Below, piece by piece: positions 45,540-58,964 of a stretch of DNA of 64,000 nucleotides. The notes below the pieces were generated by a model that saw nothing but the letters and a program-made list of their open reading frames with translations, did not search any database and was not told the DNA's origin. The position numbers and the translations under genes are program-made. The stretch's first letter is position 1. The number at the start of each line of letters is the position of its first letter. This stretch comes from Myotis daubentonii. Its lineage: Eukaryota > Chordata > Mammalia > Chiroptera > Vespertilionidae. The stretch spans positions 39,621,341 to 39,685,340 of the forward strand of contig NC_081844.1 of NCBI RefSeq assembly GCF_963259705.1. The letters run 5' to 3'.

Positions 45540-47560
45540 ACATCCCAGTCACAACTTCTGCTCTTTACAGATTCCTCAGTCTCTTACTTTCACTGATATC
45601 TGCAGTCAACCTCAGAGGGCCTGCCTTTCCTTCCTCCCTTTCTCTCTTGTGTCGGGACTAAGTCTCGTGGCCTATCCCTTCAAATATTCTCTCATTAACA
45701 TCTACTTGCCTTGACTGTCAGTCTCCCTTCCAAAGCATAAGCATTGAAAATCCTTCAATCAATCTAACCATTGATCTACTCCACTTCTACATCTAAGTCC
45801 TGTGGGAAAAACCACACAGCCATGGAAACTGGCACCAGGGAGAAATATGTTTTCCAGCTCTTTGGAGCCAATCAACAGTCCTTTATATATCTCTAGTCTG
45901 CACTTTTTCTCATTACTGCAAATAACTTCACTCTTCACATTTACTCTTTCTCCAACTCCTTTTTCGAACCCCATCTATATTATTTGCAGCAGACTATCTT
46001 ATTCTCTTCTTAACACAAATCATTTAGGAAAAACTCTTAAAGCCCTGTTTTGCTATGTAAGTATATCTACACACCTACACCAGCTCTATCACAGAGAATG
46101 AGATATTTTGCCTCCTGCCCAAAGCTATTCGTGCAACCCATCTTTGACCTCCTCATGTCCCTGCTCCACCAATCAGCTCTGCTTTCCCCTGTGGTTCAGC
46201 TTCTTCCTCTTTTTTGGATTTTAGTCACTCTATATAATATAGTCTAGCCTCTCCCATGTGAAAAACAAGCTTTCTCTAAACCCTGTGACTCTTGCCCAAT
46301 CTCTTCAGCTTTCTCTGACCTTCACCACCAAATTTCTTAAGAATAGTCTTTGCTTCCCACTTCTTCGCTCACTGTAATTTAGTTTTTCTGCTTCACTCTA
46401 CAAAAACTGTTCTTGATGAGACCAAATTGCTGTTCATGCTAGTCCTAAATCGCTATAGCCAATGGATAATTGCCCATCCTGTCTTAACGTGATTGTTCTA
46501 TGACACTTGACACTATGGACAACTTTTTCAGACCCTTTTCTCTCCTCTCTTTTATAATAACATATCTCTTTGTTTTCCTTCTGCCTAGTTAAATACTTTT
46601 GAAGAGTCATCTTCTACTTCTCCCACTTTTCAAATACCTGAGTACCCTCAAAGGATCTATCTATCCTCAGGCCTCATGCATTCTACATGCTAACCCAGTT
46701 GTACCTCTTTAGGGTTTCAGCTTCTACCTGTACAATAACATTTCCTAAATGAACATCTCTAGCCCTACTCTCACTGTGGCTCCAAGACCACAGGTGCATC
46801 TAACTAAAGGACAATTCCATATGGGTGTCCCATAAATGCTTCAAATTCAGCATGTTAAAAACTGAACTTGAACCCATAAGATATGGTTTAGAGATGTAAT
46901 GTGTAGTTATAAAACCAGAATCACTATTGACATATAATATATGTCTTAACTTTGATTAAATCCTATAAGTTATCTGTCTTTCTGTCTATATATTTTCCTA
47001 TAGAAGTATGCTCAGAATTAAGTATACCAAAAGTTGATATTAAATATTTCGATATTCTAAGATTTGGGATAATATTTAACATTTATTTTTTGCCTTCTTG
47101 TACTGCTCTAATTTTTATGATGAGTTTGTACTATTTTTAATGCAATTTTTAAACTAATCTCAACTCCTTCTTTTTCTGTATTTCCTATTCACAAAATGGC
47201 ACCATCTTCTAATTGGTTTCTCAAGTAAAAACTTTGGATGTTGTCGTTGACTTATCCTTGCACCTACTTCCTCTTGAGTATATCTTAAATTCATTCACTT
47301 TCTTTCCATTCTCACTGCCATGTCTTCATTAGGACTTCATTGTCTTCCACCTTAACTTCTGCAGTGTTCTTTTGCCTCAAGTATCATCCCCCATCCATGC
47401 CATTCTCCATACCATCGTCGAAAGTTTATCTTTAAAACCCAAATCCTGGAATGTCATATCCTGTTTAGAGTTAGTAGCTTTCAATCACCTTCAGAATGAA
47501 ATCTAAACTACTTGTAATTTCCTAAATGATCTATATGATTTGACCCAGGTATTTTCAAAA
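45540..47560 (+). mobile_element. Long decayed L2 LINE
   Basis: Sense-strand L2 material in consensus order: AGACCAAATTGCTGTTC..., ACACTTGACACTATGGACAA, TTCAGCATGTTAAAAACTGAACTTG (46848-46872), CTTTGGATGTTGTCGTTGAC, ATCACCTTCAGAATGAAATC, TGACCCAGGTATTTTC. An AT-rich block of about 300 bp at 46880-47155 interrupts the homology and may be a later insertion. No intact ORF2 is left. Confidence 0.65.
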
Positions 47561-48440
47561 TGGTGACCTTGGGCTCAGAATAAGGTTTCAATCTAAATTC
47601 TCCATTTGCTCTCTGGTGACTTAGACAAGTTAATTAACTGGTCTGGGTCTGTTTCTTTGTTGCAAACCAGAGCAAATAATACTTGGCAAAAGCATTGTGT
47701 TAGGGATATTTGCATTTCAGTAGTGGTCATACTTTACATGTTCAAAAATGATAACTATTATTATTTATACTACTACTACTTTCATTATTTCTATATAGCC
47801 CCATCCATGAGAGGGAATAGTGTCTTATTTACCTTTTCTTTTAATTGTTGACACAGTTACAGATGTCTCCTATTTCCTATTCCCCTTTGCCTACCTCTAC
47901 CCAGACCCCTCCCTCCCCTCCCTGTGGCCCTCACCACACTGTTGCCTGTGTCCATGGACTATGCATATATGCTCTTTAGCTAATATCTTCACCTTCTTTT
48001 ATCCAGTCTGCCTCACCTACCTCCACTCTAACATCTGTCAGTCTGTACCATATGTCCATGTCTCTTATCTTTATATCTCCATCACCCATGCCTAGCACAT
48101 TAAATGGACTCAAATATTTGCTGAACAAATAATAAGTATGGATGATATTTTGGTCCCTTCTTGGAAGACAGTGGATTTTTGTAGAATGACTGTGGGGCTT
48201 TGAAAAATGCTTAAGTCATGAGGTAGTATTTTGTTATAGCAGCCCAAGCAGGTTAAGACACTGAGTGATGGAAAAACCTTAATTTGAGATCATTATATTA
48301 ACAAAGATGGGAAATTACACATACAATACATGAGAATCTGAATGGACAAAATGTAATGACTATGAATAAAAATATTATGTTTGCTATTATATAATAAAAT
48401 GTATTGTTGGCAACTATGCATTAGAAAATTTGAAGAAATA
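47561..48440. other. Unassigned, with LINE/SINE tail
   Basis: 47830-48030 is pyrimidine-rich; TAGCACATTAAATGGACTCA with AAATATTTGCTGAACAAATAA near 48090-48131 looks like an L2/MIR 3' end. No gene. Confidence 0.4.
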
Positions 48441-48670
48441 GCCCTGGCTGGTGTGGTTCAGTGATTAGAATACTGGCCCACACATCAAAGGGTTGCTGGT
48501 TCAAGAACCAGTTAAGGGCATGTACCTGGGTCGCAGGTTTGATCCCCAGCCCCAGTCGGGGTGCATGTGGGAGGCAACCAATCAATGTGTCTCTCTGACA
48601 TTGATGTGTGTGCGTGTCTCTCTCTCTTTTTCCCTCCCTGTCTTCCACTCTCCCTAAAATCAATGGGGGG
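48441..48670 (+). mobile_element. Ves SINE
   Basis: Begins GCCCTGGCTGGTGTGGTTCA, B-box region GGTTCAAGAACCAG, GTCGGGGTGCATGTGGGAGG and the AATCAATGGGG tail. Possible imperfect target duplication TTGAAGAAATA (48428 on) and TTGAGGAAATA (about 48717). Confidence 0.92.
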
Positions 48671-49818
48671 AAAAATATCTCTATTGATGATTAACAAAAC
48701 AAAACAAAAAGAAAACTTGAGGAAATAATTCACTCAGGAAAAGTCTACTTAAACCAGTAGTAAAACAACAACAGGACTTTTGATTTTGTATATAAATTTT
48801 CTTTCAGATGATCCAGATTAGTTCGCATTCAGTCTGGATTGGTCCATCCAAATGAAGGAGACTGGTTAGCTGTTTAAGGTAATGAAGGTGACCGAAAAAT
48901 ATGACACTCACTACTCTGAAATATAGTCAAAGTCATAACCTGCTCAGCTGACCATCACCAAGAGCAACATGACCAACTCATAATGCTGACACCTCAACAG
49001 GGCAGTCAGCAAGTATTTTCATTTCTCCCAGGTTAATGTGACAAAGACACCTGGTAATGAGCTGCCTGCTTGGGTTTATAGAATCAATATAGAGAGGAAT
49101 AAAGCCCAGAAACTATATACTAGCAGATAATACCTTCTTGGCCACATTTTATCATAGAAAAAGTATTCCTTTTTGATAATGTGCAGATGAGTAGTTCCTG
49201 TTTTGATAAATTAGGAGGAACTAATCTAGATACCAGTAAAGTGTGACTAATTTATATTTGGTCTGAAAATAATGAATAGTGGATAATGGAGACAAATTCT
49301 GTAACAGAGTGGAGCATTCACAAAGAATGCAAGAAGTGATGACGTGTGAAATGGGGTGCCCAGAGCAGGCTCAAAGGTGATGATATATGATGAAGTGCAA
49401 CTGAGAATACCAAGGAATGATGGAGTGACATTGGCAGTGAACTTGGGGTGGTGGACACCTATTCATAAGGTTAAAAACTTTATCTTGAAAGATTATTCAG
49501 ATGAGCAGTAGGAAACTTGAAAACTCATTGGGCTGAATTTTGATACAGGAATTTTGTATAGAGTGTTAACAGCACTATTTGGCAACTAAATATTTAAACA
49601 GAATATGGTTGTCTATATTAATTTGTCTTCAAATTTATCTTGTCTTCATGTGACAGTAGTGATTTGTTGTAAGACTATAATCTGTCATAATTTAACTTCC
49701 AAATATAGATCATTTTAAAATTCTGTAATGTCATAATTCAATTTTAATGAATCCTGGATCTCAAGGATTACTAATGTATTCCTAAATCTCAGTATGTTTT
49801 TGTTTTGTTTTATTTTTC
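48671..49818. other. Unique sequence
   Basis: No gene or repeat recognised. Confidence 0.45.
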
Positions 49819-51060
49819 AATTACAGTTTATATTCAACATTATTCTGTATTAGTTTTAGGAGTATAGCATAGTGCAGTGATGGCGAACCTTTTGAGCTCG
49901 GCATGTCAGCATTTTGAAAAACCCTAACTTAACTCTGGTGCCATGTCACATATCGAAATTTTTTGATATTTGCAACCATAGTAAAACAAAGACTTATATT
50001 TTTGATATTTATTTTATATATTTAAATGCCATTTAACAAAGAAGAATCAACCAAAAAAATGAGTTCGCATGTCATAGGTTTGCCATCACTGGCATAGTGA
50101 TTAGACAATCATGTACTTACAAAGAGTTCCCCCCAGTATTTCTGGTACCCACCTGGCGCCATATATAGTTATTACAATATTATTGACTATACGCCCTATG
50201 CTGTACTTTATATCTCCATGACTATTTTATTACTCTCAATTTGTACTTCTCAATATCTTCACTTTTTTCACCCAGTCCTCCAAATCCTCTTCTCTCTGGC
50301 AACCATCAGTCTGTTCTGTGTGTCTATGAGTCTGTTTCAACATTGTTGTTTTATTCATTTTGTTCTTAGATTCCACATATAAATGAAATCATATGGTATT
50401 TTCCATTTTCTGACTGACTTATTTCACTTAGCATGCTACCCTGTAGGTCCACCCATGCTGTTGCAAATGATAAGATTTCATTCTTTTTAAGACCAAGTAA
50501 TATTCCATTGTATATATATATGTACCACCAGTTTTTTTTACCCACTCATCTATTGGTGGAGACTTGGATTGTTTCCATATCTTGGCTATTGTAAATAATG
50601 CTGCAACAAACATAGTGGTGCATATATGCTTTTAAATTAGTGTTTTGGATTTCTTTCGATAAATACCCAGAAATGGGATCACTGGGACATAAGGCAGCTC
50701 CATTTTTAATGTTTTGAAGTAACTTCATACTGTTTTACATAGTGGCTGCCCCAATCTGCATTCCCAACAACAATGCAAAGGGTTCAACACTTGTCATTTG
50801 TTGATTTATTGATGACAGCCATTCTGGCTGGTGTGAGGTGATAGTTCATTGTGGTTTTAACTCAAATTTCTCTGACAATTGGTGACATTGAGCATCTTTT
50901 CATATGCCTTTTGGCCATCTGGATGTCCTCTTCAGAGAAGTATCTATTGCGGATCTCTGACCATTTTTTAATTGGATTGTTTGTTCTTTTGGTGTTGAGT
51001 ACATAGTATGAGTTCTCTATAAATTTTGGATATTAACCCCTTATCAGATGGAGGATGAAA
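49819..51060 (-). mobile_element. L1 3' half, carrying an nhAT
   Basis: Antisense L1 from the 3' UTR into ORF2: TTCTGGTACCCACCTGGCGC, TTATTTCACTTAGCATGC, ATATCTTGGCTATTGTAAAT, AATGTTTTGAAGTAACTTCATACTG (50709 on), GGATATTAACCCCTTATCAG. The short minus frames at 50428-50728 are remnants of this L1. The nhAT at 49875-50091 interrupts it. Confidence 0.92.
49875..50091 (+). mobile_element. nhAT element, copy 2 (217 bp)
   Basis: Ends CAGTGATGGCGAACC and GGTTTGCCATCACTG. It is flanked by a perfect 8-bp duplication GCATAGTG (49867-49874 and 50092-50099) made of the surrounding L1 sequence. It is 18 bp shorter than copy 1, exactly the CCTCTGACACATGTGTCA piece. Confidence 0.95.
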
Positions 51061-52144
51061 TTTATCAAAGATTTGAATTTCAAAAAGACCATATGATTTT
51101 AATTCATCCCAACTCTACACTTAACCATAGGAAATAGAGATTGAGCTGTCACAGAGACAGCCTCTTATATATTTACAGGATGGATATGGAGGATGTAGGG
51201 GAGGATGTACAACGTCCCCTCTAACCTAGTAGCGTGTGCCATGTGCCATACTATACGAAGCACAATAATCAGTGTGACCTGAGGAGAGATGTCACACCAC
51301 TTCTTGGAATGCTCCTCATGTAGCAGTCATGCAGATGGCCAATAGCTGTGGTTGTCTGCCCCTTGGCTGAAAGCGAAAGAGGAAGAGAAAAGCCCACCAT
51401 AGTCAAAAGACAGGAGGCAAGCTCTGCCTAAAGGCAAAGGGAGAAAGCAAGGGTTTACAATTTACAACTTAGGCCAGTGCCCTTCATTATTTACAAAAGG
51501 CTGGTTGTTTTTTAATTTAATAATATGCCATATCTTGAAAATCTAATAAGCAAGTGCTTTATTTGGGAGATAACCCTGAGAAACACCAGGAGAGAAGGAG
51601 GGAAGTGAAACAGAGAAAGAAGTTGGCCAATAAAGAGTATGTTTCTGAGCAGGTTACAGCTGTTAGCAGCTGGAGCTCCAATCCCATTGAGGAGCCCAGG
51701 GAGTCAATGTAAAATATGCCTCAGAGATATGCTAAGCTGGAGGTACTTACCCTCCGACTCTACCAGTCATTGACCAAGAGCGACTGCCAAGGGACCTTCA
51801 TGCCTCAGCTCTCCCAGCGTGCCCTACTCACAGGCCAAATGAGGGAAATCTTTGCTTGGAGTCTCACATGTGTGCTGCACAAAGCAGAGAGTGGGTGGGC
51901 TTAGAAATGGTGCGTTCTCAGATACAAGCAGGGCATCAGCCGTGTTTGCTATGCCCAATTCCCATAAGATTAGACTCCGAATGCCAATATATTTATCACC
52001 TGACCAAAAAATCAGGGAAGAAAGGGAAACAACCCTGGTATGTAAGAGAATGCTGCACGTAAGAAGAAACTAGCACATTATTTTTTTAGAGAACACTTCC
52101 CCATTCTAAATTTCTTGGGCCTTTACAAATGATATTAGTTTAGA
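51061..52144. other. Unique sequence
   Basis: No gene recognised. Small plus frames at 51716-52073 overlap in different phases. Confidence 0.45.
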
Positions 52145-52475
52145 GGAGGGGTTGGCATACTAAGGACCTCTAGCCAAATCCAACCTGCCCACTGTTTTTG
52201 TCCAGCCCCCGAGCAAAGAATGTTGTTTACATTTTTAAATGGTTGGGGGAAAGGTAGAAGATGACTATTTCATGACATGTGAAATTTATATGATATTCAA
52301 ATTTCATTGTCCATAAATATTTATTGAAACAAAGGCACACTCATTCGTTTACATAATGTCAATGGCTGTGCTGTCGATGGCAGAGTTGAGCAACTGTGAC
52401 AGAGAACATCTGGTCGTCTAGGCTTAAAAGTTTTCCTATCTGGCCCTTTACAGAAAGTTTGCCAATCCATAATTT
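52145..52475 (+). mobile_element. Ancient hAT-Charlie type MER element
   Basis: The left end AGGGGTTGGCATACTAAGGA and right end TTACAGAAAGTTTGCCAATCC are inverted partners; inside are CCAAATCCAACCTGCCCACT, CATTCGTTTACATAATGTCA and TGGCAGAGTTGAGCAACTGT. The flanks GTTTAGAG and ATTTAGAA fit a worn 8-bp hAT target duplication. The exact MER name is not certain to me. Confidence 0.82.
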
Positions 52476-55137
52476 AGAATCAGACTCACTCTTAGAGAAT
52501 CTTCATGATAGTAGAGCACCCCTGAAGGAGGGGGGAGGGGGGAGGGGAGCGGAATGAGATAGTATCTTTCTTTAAGGAGAACCAAAACCCCTGATTAGGC
52601 TCCAGCAGGCAGTCTCTCAGCTTCTTGAGTAACGATGACTGTTATTCTTCCTTCCTATTGATCAGAGCAAACAGATAATGAGAGTCTCCCACTGCTGCCA
52701 ACATAAAAATTGTGGTTTCTTATTAGTAAAATATGTACTAAGGAATAAGATTCTTACAAGTAGTGATGAAAATGGAATAAACCTTAAGATTTAGAATCCC
52801 TGTTTTCTCCAATACAAAACATAACACTTTGCAAACACCTGCCCCATTTTTAGTTTTTCCAGACATACATTCACCCTGGAAACTAACGTGTGCATGCTGG
52901 AAAAGGAGCTACTTTTGACAAAGGAGATGGAAAGATACCACACCAAGAGGCAACTCTGGAGAAAAAGAGAGGTGAGCGGGAGCTTTACATTATTTAATCA
53001 TCAGGCCTCAAGCAAATAAATTACAGAAGGAATAAAGATTTATATAAAACATTGAACAGAAAGCAAAAGAATTAAAACTGGTCACTCTCATCAGATCCCC
53101 AGGGAATCCAGTGTGCCAAGTGTAATCGGCACCTAACCACATGGTTGTTGGTTCGGTCACGGAAGCAAGGACGATGTATGTAAACCAGGTCTTTTCCAGG
53201 GAGCATTACCGTGATCTATAAATCAGGATTTTGTTCTTCAGCATGCCAAAATCCATTCTCAAGGCCCTGTTTACAGGAGAACATCGGTTGTTCTCAGGGC
53301 ACGCACGTCCATGAGAAGAGAACTTAAATACACAGGAGAAAAGTGTTCTTGGTAGTCACACAGCCTATGATAAACTTTGAAGTACAAATGAGAAGTGGAA
53401 GTGAATGTTAAACGTATGCCTTGTCCTAAAACTTCATGAAAAATGAAATGTACAAGAAAAGTTGGATCCCTGCCATGACACCCATTACAGTGTAGACTAA
53501 GGCTCTGACCTTTCGTGTTATACTTACTGTGTTTTTGACACATTTAGTCAATTAAAACGGGTGAAGTGTAATTTGTTTTTCTTAAGTTTAATACAGCATG
53601 TCAATAGAAGTTAACCAAAATTTATAGTTGGAACACTAAAGCTGCCACATGCACTTAAACAAATGAACACAATTTATCATGGTTGAAATAAAGAGAACAT
53701 CGCGGGCATTTGACTTTGTACTTCACGTAAGCGCGTTGCCAAATATAGGAAAGCAAGCTCCTTCTCACACTTCCATGAAAAAGACATTTTAGTTCACATT
53801 AAATATTGGTGTGAAAAATCTGGCAGGTCTCCAGTCCTAAGGAGTGTTAACGTTGGCACTTCCACTGTGTACTTTTACTATAAATTGTTGTAGCGTTTAT
53901 TTGACATGGAATACCCAAAGGATTGATGAGCAAAGAAAGGAAGATTTTTTTTTATTGTGCCATATTACCTTTTTCAGACATCTATACTAAGCCTTTACAT
54001 CTTCAAAGTCTAAACAAGTAGCCACCTGTATTCAATCGGTTTAAGATATTTTTCATGGAACTATAGCTTGCCTTTTTATAAACCTATAAAAGCACACATT
54101 TTCCATTTTATTAGTCAGCAAAGCAGTGGCAGATTTAATAATAAAACTTATAAATACAGTTTCTTTATAGGTAGTCCAATATTTTTTTTTTGCTTGTTTA
54201 AAATGCCACAAGAACAACCAAATATATTTCACAGTTTCTGTCTCTATCACATAGAAACAAGTAGCTACAATTTTGTACATCTTTATATTTAAAAAATTCA
54301 CCTAGCACTCAGACCTTTATATAGCAGCCTACAGACTCCTAAAGATTTAAGGGAAATGTGATACCATGAGGGAAAAATTATCTACTACAACCAAATACAT
54401 ATATTTGATTTTGGCATCCATAATATGTGTGTTATTTACATATAGCTACAGTAATCATGCACTTTGAATTTCTAACAGGAACTTAAAATGAGTTTGTGTC
54501 TCTTTTTATATTAAATAAATGTTTCCAGTTGTGACCACAAATAAATATGCAGTGCCTATGTAAAAATATGAGTGGGATATTTGAATAGATTTTAAAAGTT
54601 GGGACTGGCATGAGTTAATCAAGCTGTAATATTTTGAGGCTAACATTACAGCATAAAAGAAATGGTTATGTAAGGTTTCAGATTTTAAATAGATAGGATA
54701 AATATATAATAAATACATTAATAATAATATTTTTAATATATCTAGTCTCACCCTACTGTTCTCTCTAAGCACCCTTTACACTGCTTAGAGACTTTTACAC
54801 TGGAGAGGAGTGGTTTTAATGTTTAACACAATCAATTACGTTAACACAGTCAATGCTTTCCATGCTTGACTTAATCAAAGGTTATGTTTTTTACATTAAG
54901 AGATTACCATTAGTCGTAATTATGACACAATTATTTCTCTAAATGTTTAGGTAGGAGGTTCACCCATTTCAAATTCACAGGACTAGAATTAGAGCTTGAA
55001 ATGGACAGTTGCATATACCCTGTAGAGATTCAGATAGATCTGGAAAAGTTTGCAATCAACTTTTTCTAAATTGACTGCCAAAAATTTTAAGCTTAATATT
55101 TCCACAATATGCTATTATAGGTAAGAGGCAAAAAATA
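52476..55137. other. Unique sequence
   Basis: About 2.7 kb with no recognised gene or repeat. A GGGGGGAGGGGGGAGGGGAG stretch at 52530-52549 is a small purine run. 53500-54500 is AT-rich with only short frames on opposite strands. Confidence 0.45.
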
Positions 55138-55484
55138 TCTTCTATAATAATAATAGTGTAATATGCTAATTAGACCAGACAGTCAAACGACCTTCCGGAC
55201 GTCATTCCGGACAAAGCCGCGACAGCAGGGACCAAGGCAGAAGCAGTTAGGAGTGATCAGGCAGGCAGGCAGAGTGGTTAGGGGCGATCAGGCAGTCAGG
55301 CAGGTGAGCGGTCAGGAGCCAGTGGACCAAGATTGGGAGAGGGATATCTGGGCAGGATCATGCCTAAACTGGCAGTCAGACATCCCCTGAGGGGTCCCAG
55401 ATTGCGAGAGGGTGCAGGCTGGGCTGAGGGACCCACCCCCCCCCCCCCGCTCCCATGCACAAATTTCATGCACTGGGCCTCTAG
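55138..55484 (+). mobile_element. Helitron (about 347 bp)
   Basis: Starts TCTTCTATAATAATAATAGT (a TC three bases further on is possible, but only 55138 keeps the A|T target) and ends CATGCACTGGGCCTCTAG. The hairpin is ATGCACAAATTTCATGCAC-like. Contains AGGCAGGCAGGCAGAG and repeated GATCAGGCAG units, and a C12 run at 55437-55448. Confidence 0.9.
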
Positions 55485-57854
55485 TATAGTATATTATCCC
55501 ATTTTTCTAAACCAAACAATATGAAAATATTTTAATATATGTATAACTATAAAAGTGTATGATATATGTAAATATATGAATGTAATTATATGATTATAAA
55601 TTAAAGTAAGTGAAGATACATACCAAGTTGCTAACAAGTATACTTAGGTTTATTCAGTTGGCAGGAGGAGATGAACAAAAAGAAAACTGCATTTTTAAAG
55701 TTTTCCCACTAAAAGCAGCATTATTATATGATCATCTTTTGATAAAATATTTGGGTATATGATTATGTTTTTTTAAAAGGTACATCAAGCAATACTCATC
55801 AAAATGTTAATGGTATTCTTCAGATAATTACCCAGAAGTAGAATAGTAATGTATACAGATTATATAGCTGAATCTATAATGTTATAAACCAATGTAACCT
55901 CAATTTTTTTTAAGTTGATGGTACTTTTTCTTCATGTGCAGAAATTTTGGATATTTCCTTTCTCTCTTGTTGGCTGAATTTTTAAAACAATGATCATTAT
56001 CATGTATAAAATATATGATGAAAGGGCTATTTCCATTAGGGGAACTAAAAAACTATAGAAAGAAATGCTAGCTTAAGTTTCTCTCATTATAAATACTTAT
56101 TGTAGAGGACATTTTTAAGCCTTGAAATGCACAGAAACTTCTTTTGCATAAGGCATATGCTAGCAGTTTGCCTCACTATCGTCCTCCCCACCTGCCTTTA
56201 TAAGATGATCTCTGCCCTTTATCTGGACAAATGGACACTGAGAATAAACACTACATTTCCCAGTCTCCCTTATGGGTAGAAATGTACATGTGCCCAAATT
56301 CTGCCCAACTAGATGTAAGCAGAGCTGGTGTGCATTTGGGGATGAAACGTGGAGACAGTAGTGTAAGCCACACACAACCACGCAGACCAGAGCAGACTGG
56401 CAGGACAGAGCAGGAAGTGACAATAGCGTTACCAAATTATAACCCCGGGTACTTTATGCCTGGATTATTACAAGACACACAAATACACTTTTACTTTTTG
56501 AAAGTCACTGTTATTTTATTCTTTATATTGTTAATAAATGATATACTTTACAAATACAGGGTTTGGTACCTAGAAATTGCAAATAGGCCTTATGAGTGAG
56601 ACTAACTGGGGGGGCTGGGAATCATATCGGTGAGAGTTGATTTTTTTTCTTGCCAAAATTAGCATTCTTGCAAGAGAAATGAGTCCCAGGAAATTATAAG
56701 ATTTTTATTGTCTTGTTACATCTATATTTATACCAGTTGATTTTAATCCTGTCAATTTCTATTCCAAAGGTTAGGGCATTTCTTATCTCCATTCCAGGGA
56801 GTAAAGATTATGTAGCTTAAGAGTGATTGTTTGTAGTTAAAGTGATTAACTACCCGCCTGGCACTTAGTTAAGGGATTTTATTCCCTCCCTAACTTCAGG
56901 GGAAAATCCCTACCTAGGGAAACAACCTTTCTCGGAGAGGTGACCTTGGTTAAAACACATAGCGCCAAGAAGGGGAGCAAACACATCAAGAACAGTATGC
57001 CATATACGCCAGGTCCCCCGAGACATATGCTGTGCAGATGTTTCTTCCCTGCAGCAACCGTGTCAAGCAGCAAGGATGGACCAGCTTCCGGCAAGAAATC
57101 TAATGTGGGTCTCGCTGAACTAAAAATCAAGGACTGCTTCCTTTTCTGAAGGTTCTAGAGAAGAATTTATTTCCTGTTCCTTTGTGTGTTATCACAATTC
57201 ATTTCCTGTGGCTGTCTGAGCAAGGTCTCTGTTTTCTTATGATTATCAGCTGAGGGTCATTCATGCTTCCAGAAGTCAACCACATTCCTTGGCTCCTGGT
57301 CCCTTACTGCATCTTGAAAGCCAGCAACAGTGGGTTCAGGTCAAGTCCCTCTCACGTGGCATCTCTCTGACCCAGCAGGAACAAGTGATTCACTTTTATG
57401 TTTTCAAAGGATGAAACAGTCAAGGATACTCTCCCCATCTCAAGGTCCTTATTCTCCATCACATCTGCAACATCCTTTGTCCCAGGTAATATACCATACT
57501 CACAGGGGATGAGGACATGGCTATCTATAGGGCTTATTACTCTGTCACAGACCCAAACACAGATTTCTTTTCTTTTTTAAATCTTGGATCAATTTTTATA
57601 GGAGAAATGGGAAACTAGCCCTCAAAAATTACCATGTGTAACCAATTTTGAATGTTTTTTTTTTCTTCTTCACCACTATGACTAGAATATGGTCTATAGT
57701 GGGAGCTAAATAAATAGTTCTTGAATAAAATGGTGAATGATTTTTAAAAAATTACCATGTGTAGATGGTTTCACAGGGGAATTGAGCCAAACCTTCAAAG
57801 ACTAGATACTACAATGCTACTTAAATTTTTCCAAGCTCAGACAACACTTTCCCA
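55485..57854. other. Unassigned sequence
   Basis: No gene recognised. TTATAAACCAATGTAACCTC near 55881 resembles an L1 3' terminus, ACTACATTTCCCAGTCTCCC near 56249 resembles an old L1M 3' UTR, and GGTCTATAGTGGGAGCTAAA near 57689 a MIR/L2 tail; all weak. The 122-codon plus frame at 56231-56599 has no domain. Confidence 0.4.
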
Positions 57855-58612
57855 AAAATTTTATTACAAAGGAAATATAGTATCGATGTATAAACCCAAT
57901 AAAATATTATAGTAAAGAAAAACAGATACCAATCTCACTTTGGATTATTGAGGCAAAAAAAATCGTAAATAAAATATTTGGAAATAGAATCCATCAGTAC
58001 CTTAAAAATTAATATATTGTGACCAAGTAAGGTATTAGATGAATCCAAAAGTGGTTCAAGATTAAGAATACATTAGTATAACCACCATTTTAAAAGATCT
58101 AAAAAATTATTTGACTATTGACATTAGAAAACCATACATTTTTAAAAATTGATAAAATATATTTATCTCAATTCTAAAGCCAGCATATTACTTACCAGTA
58201 AACACTGAAAGCAATTCCACTAAAATCCAGAACAAGATAAAGATATCTGCTATTTTTTTTAATTGTTTAACACAGAATTGGACTTATTAGCTAACACAGT
58301 GAAACAAGAGAAACTAATTAGAGATAAGAGAATTGGAAAAGAAGTAAAATTATCTCTATCTGTACATGGTAGAGTACTTTACTTGGAATATCTGGATCAA
58401 TGCAAAAACGATAATAAATGAAATAATTTCATAAGTTAGCAAGATGTAAAATTATGCAGAAATCTATCGCCATAAATAATAACTAGTCAGAAGATACAAT
58501 GACAGGGGGGAAAAAATCAACAAAACATAAAAGTAAACATTTTGTAAATTAATAGTATGTACAAAACTAATACAAGTAGCATAACCAAAATCCTGAAAGA
58601 CCAAACTGAAAT

Positions 58613-58833
58613 ATTTTTTTTAAATATATTTTATTGATTCTTTACAGAGAGGAAGGGAGAGGGACAGAGAGCTAGAAACATCGATGAGAGAGAAACATCG
58701 ATCAGCTGCCTCCTGCACACCCCGCACCGGGGATGTGCCTGCAACCAAGGCACATGCCCCTGACCAGAATCGAACCCAGGACCCTACAGTCCGCAGGCCG
58801 ACGCTCTATCCACTGAGCCAAACTGGTCAGGGC
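58613..58833 (-). mobile_element. Ves SINE with 14-bp target duplication
   Basis: The reverse complement begins CCCTGACCAGTTTGGCTCAG, B box GGGTTCGATTCTGG, ends CTGTAAAGAATCAATAAAA. It is flanked by GACCAAACTGAAAT (58599-58612) and GACCAAAGTGAAAT (58834-58847), one mismatch. Its close match to the family pattern suggests a younger copy. Confidence 0.94.
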
Positions 58834-58964
58834 GACCAAAGTGAAATTGAATAAAAGGATGACAGCCCTTGCTCTTCGCTAGGATGACTCAACCAAAACA
58901 GAAAACAAAAAGCAACAACAACAAAAGGTTGTCAAGTATCTTCCTACTTAATATTTATATTATA

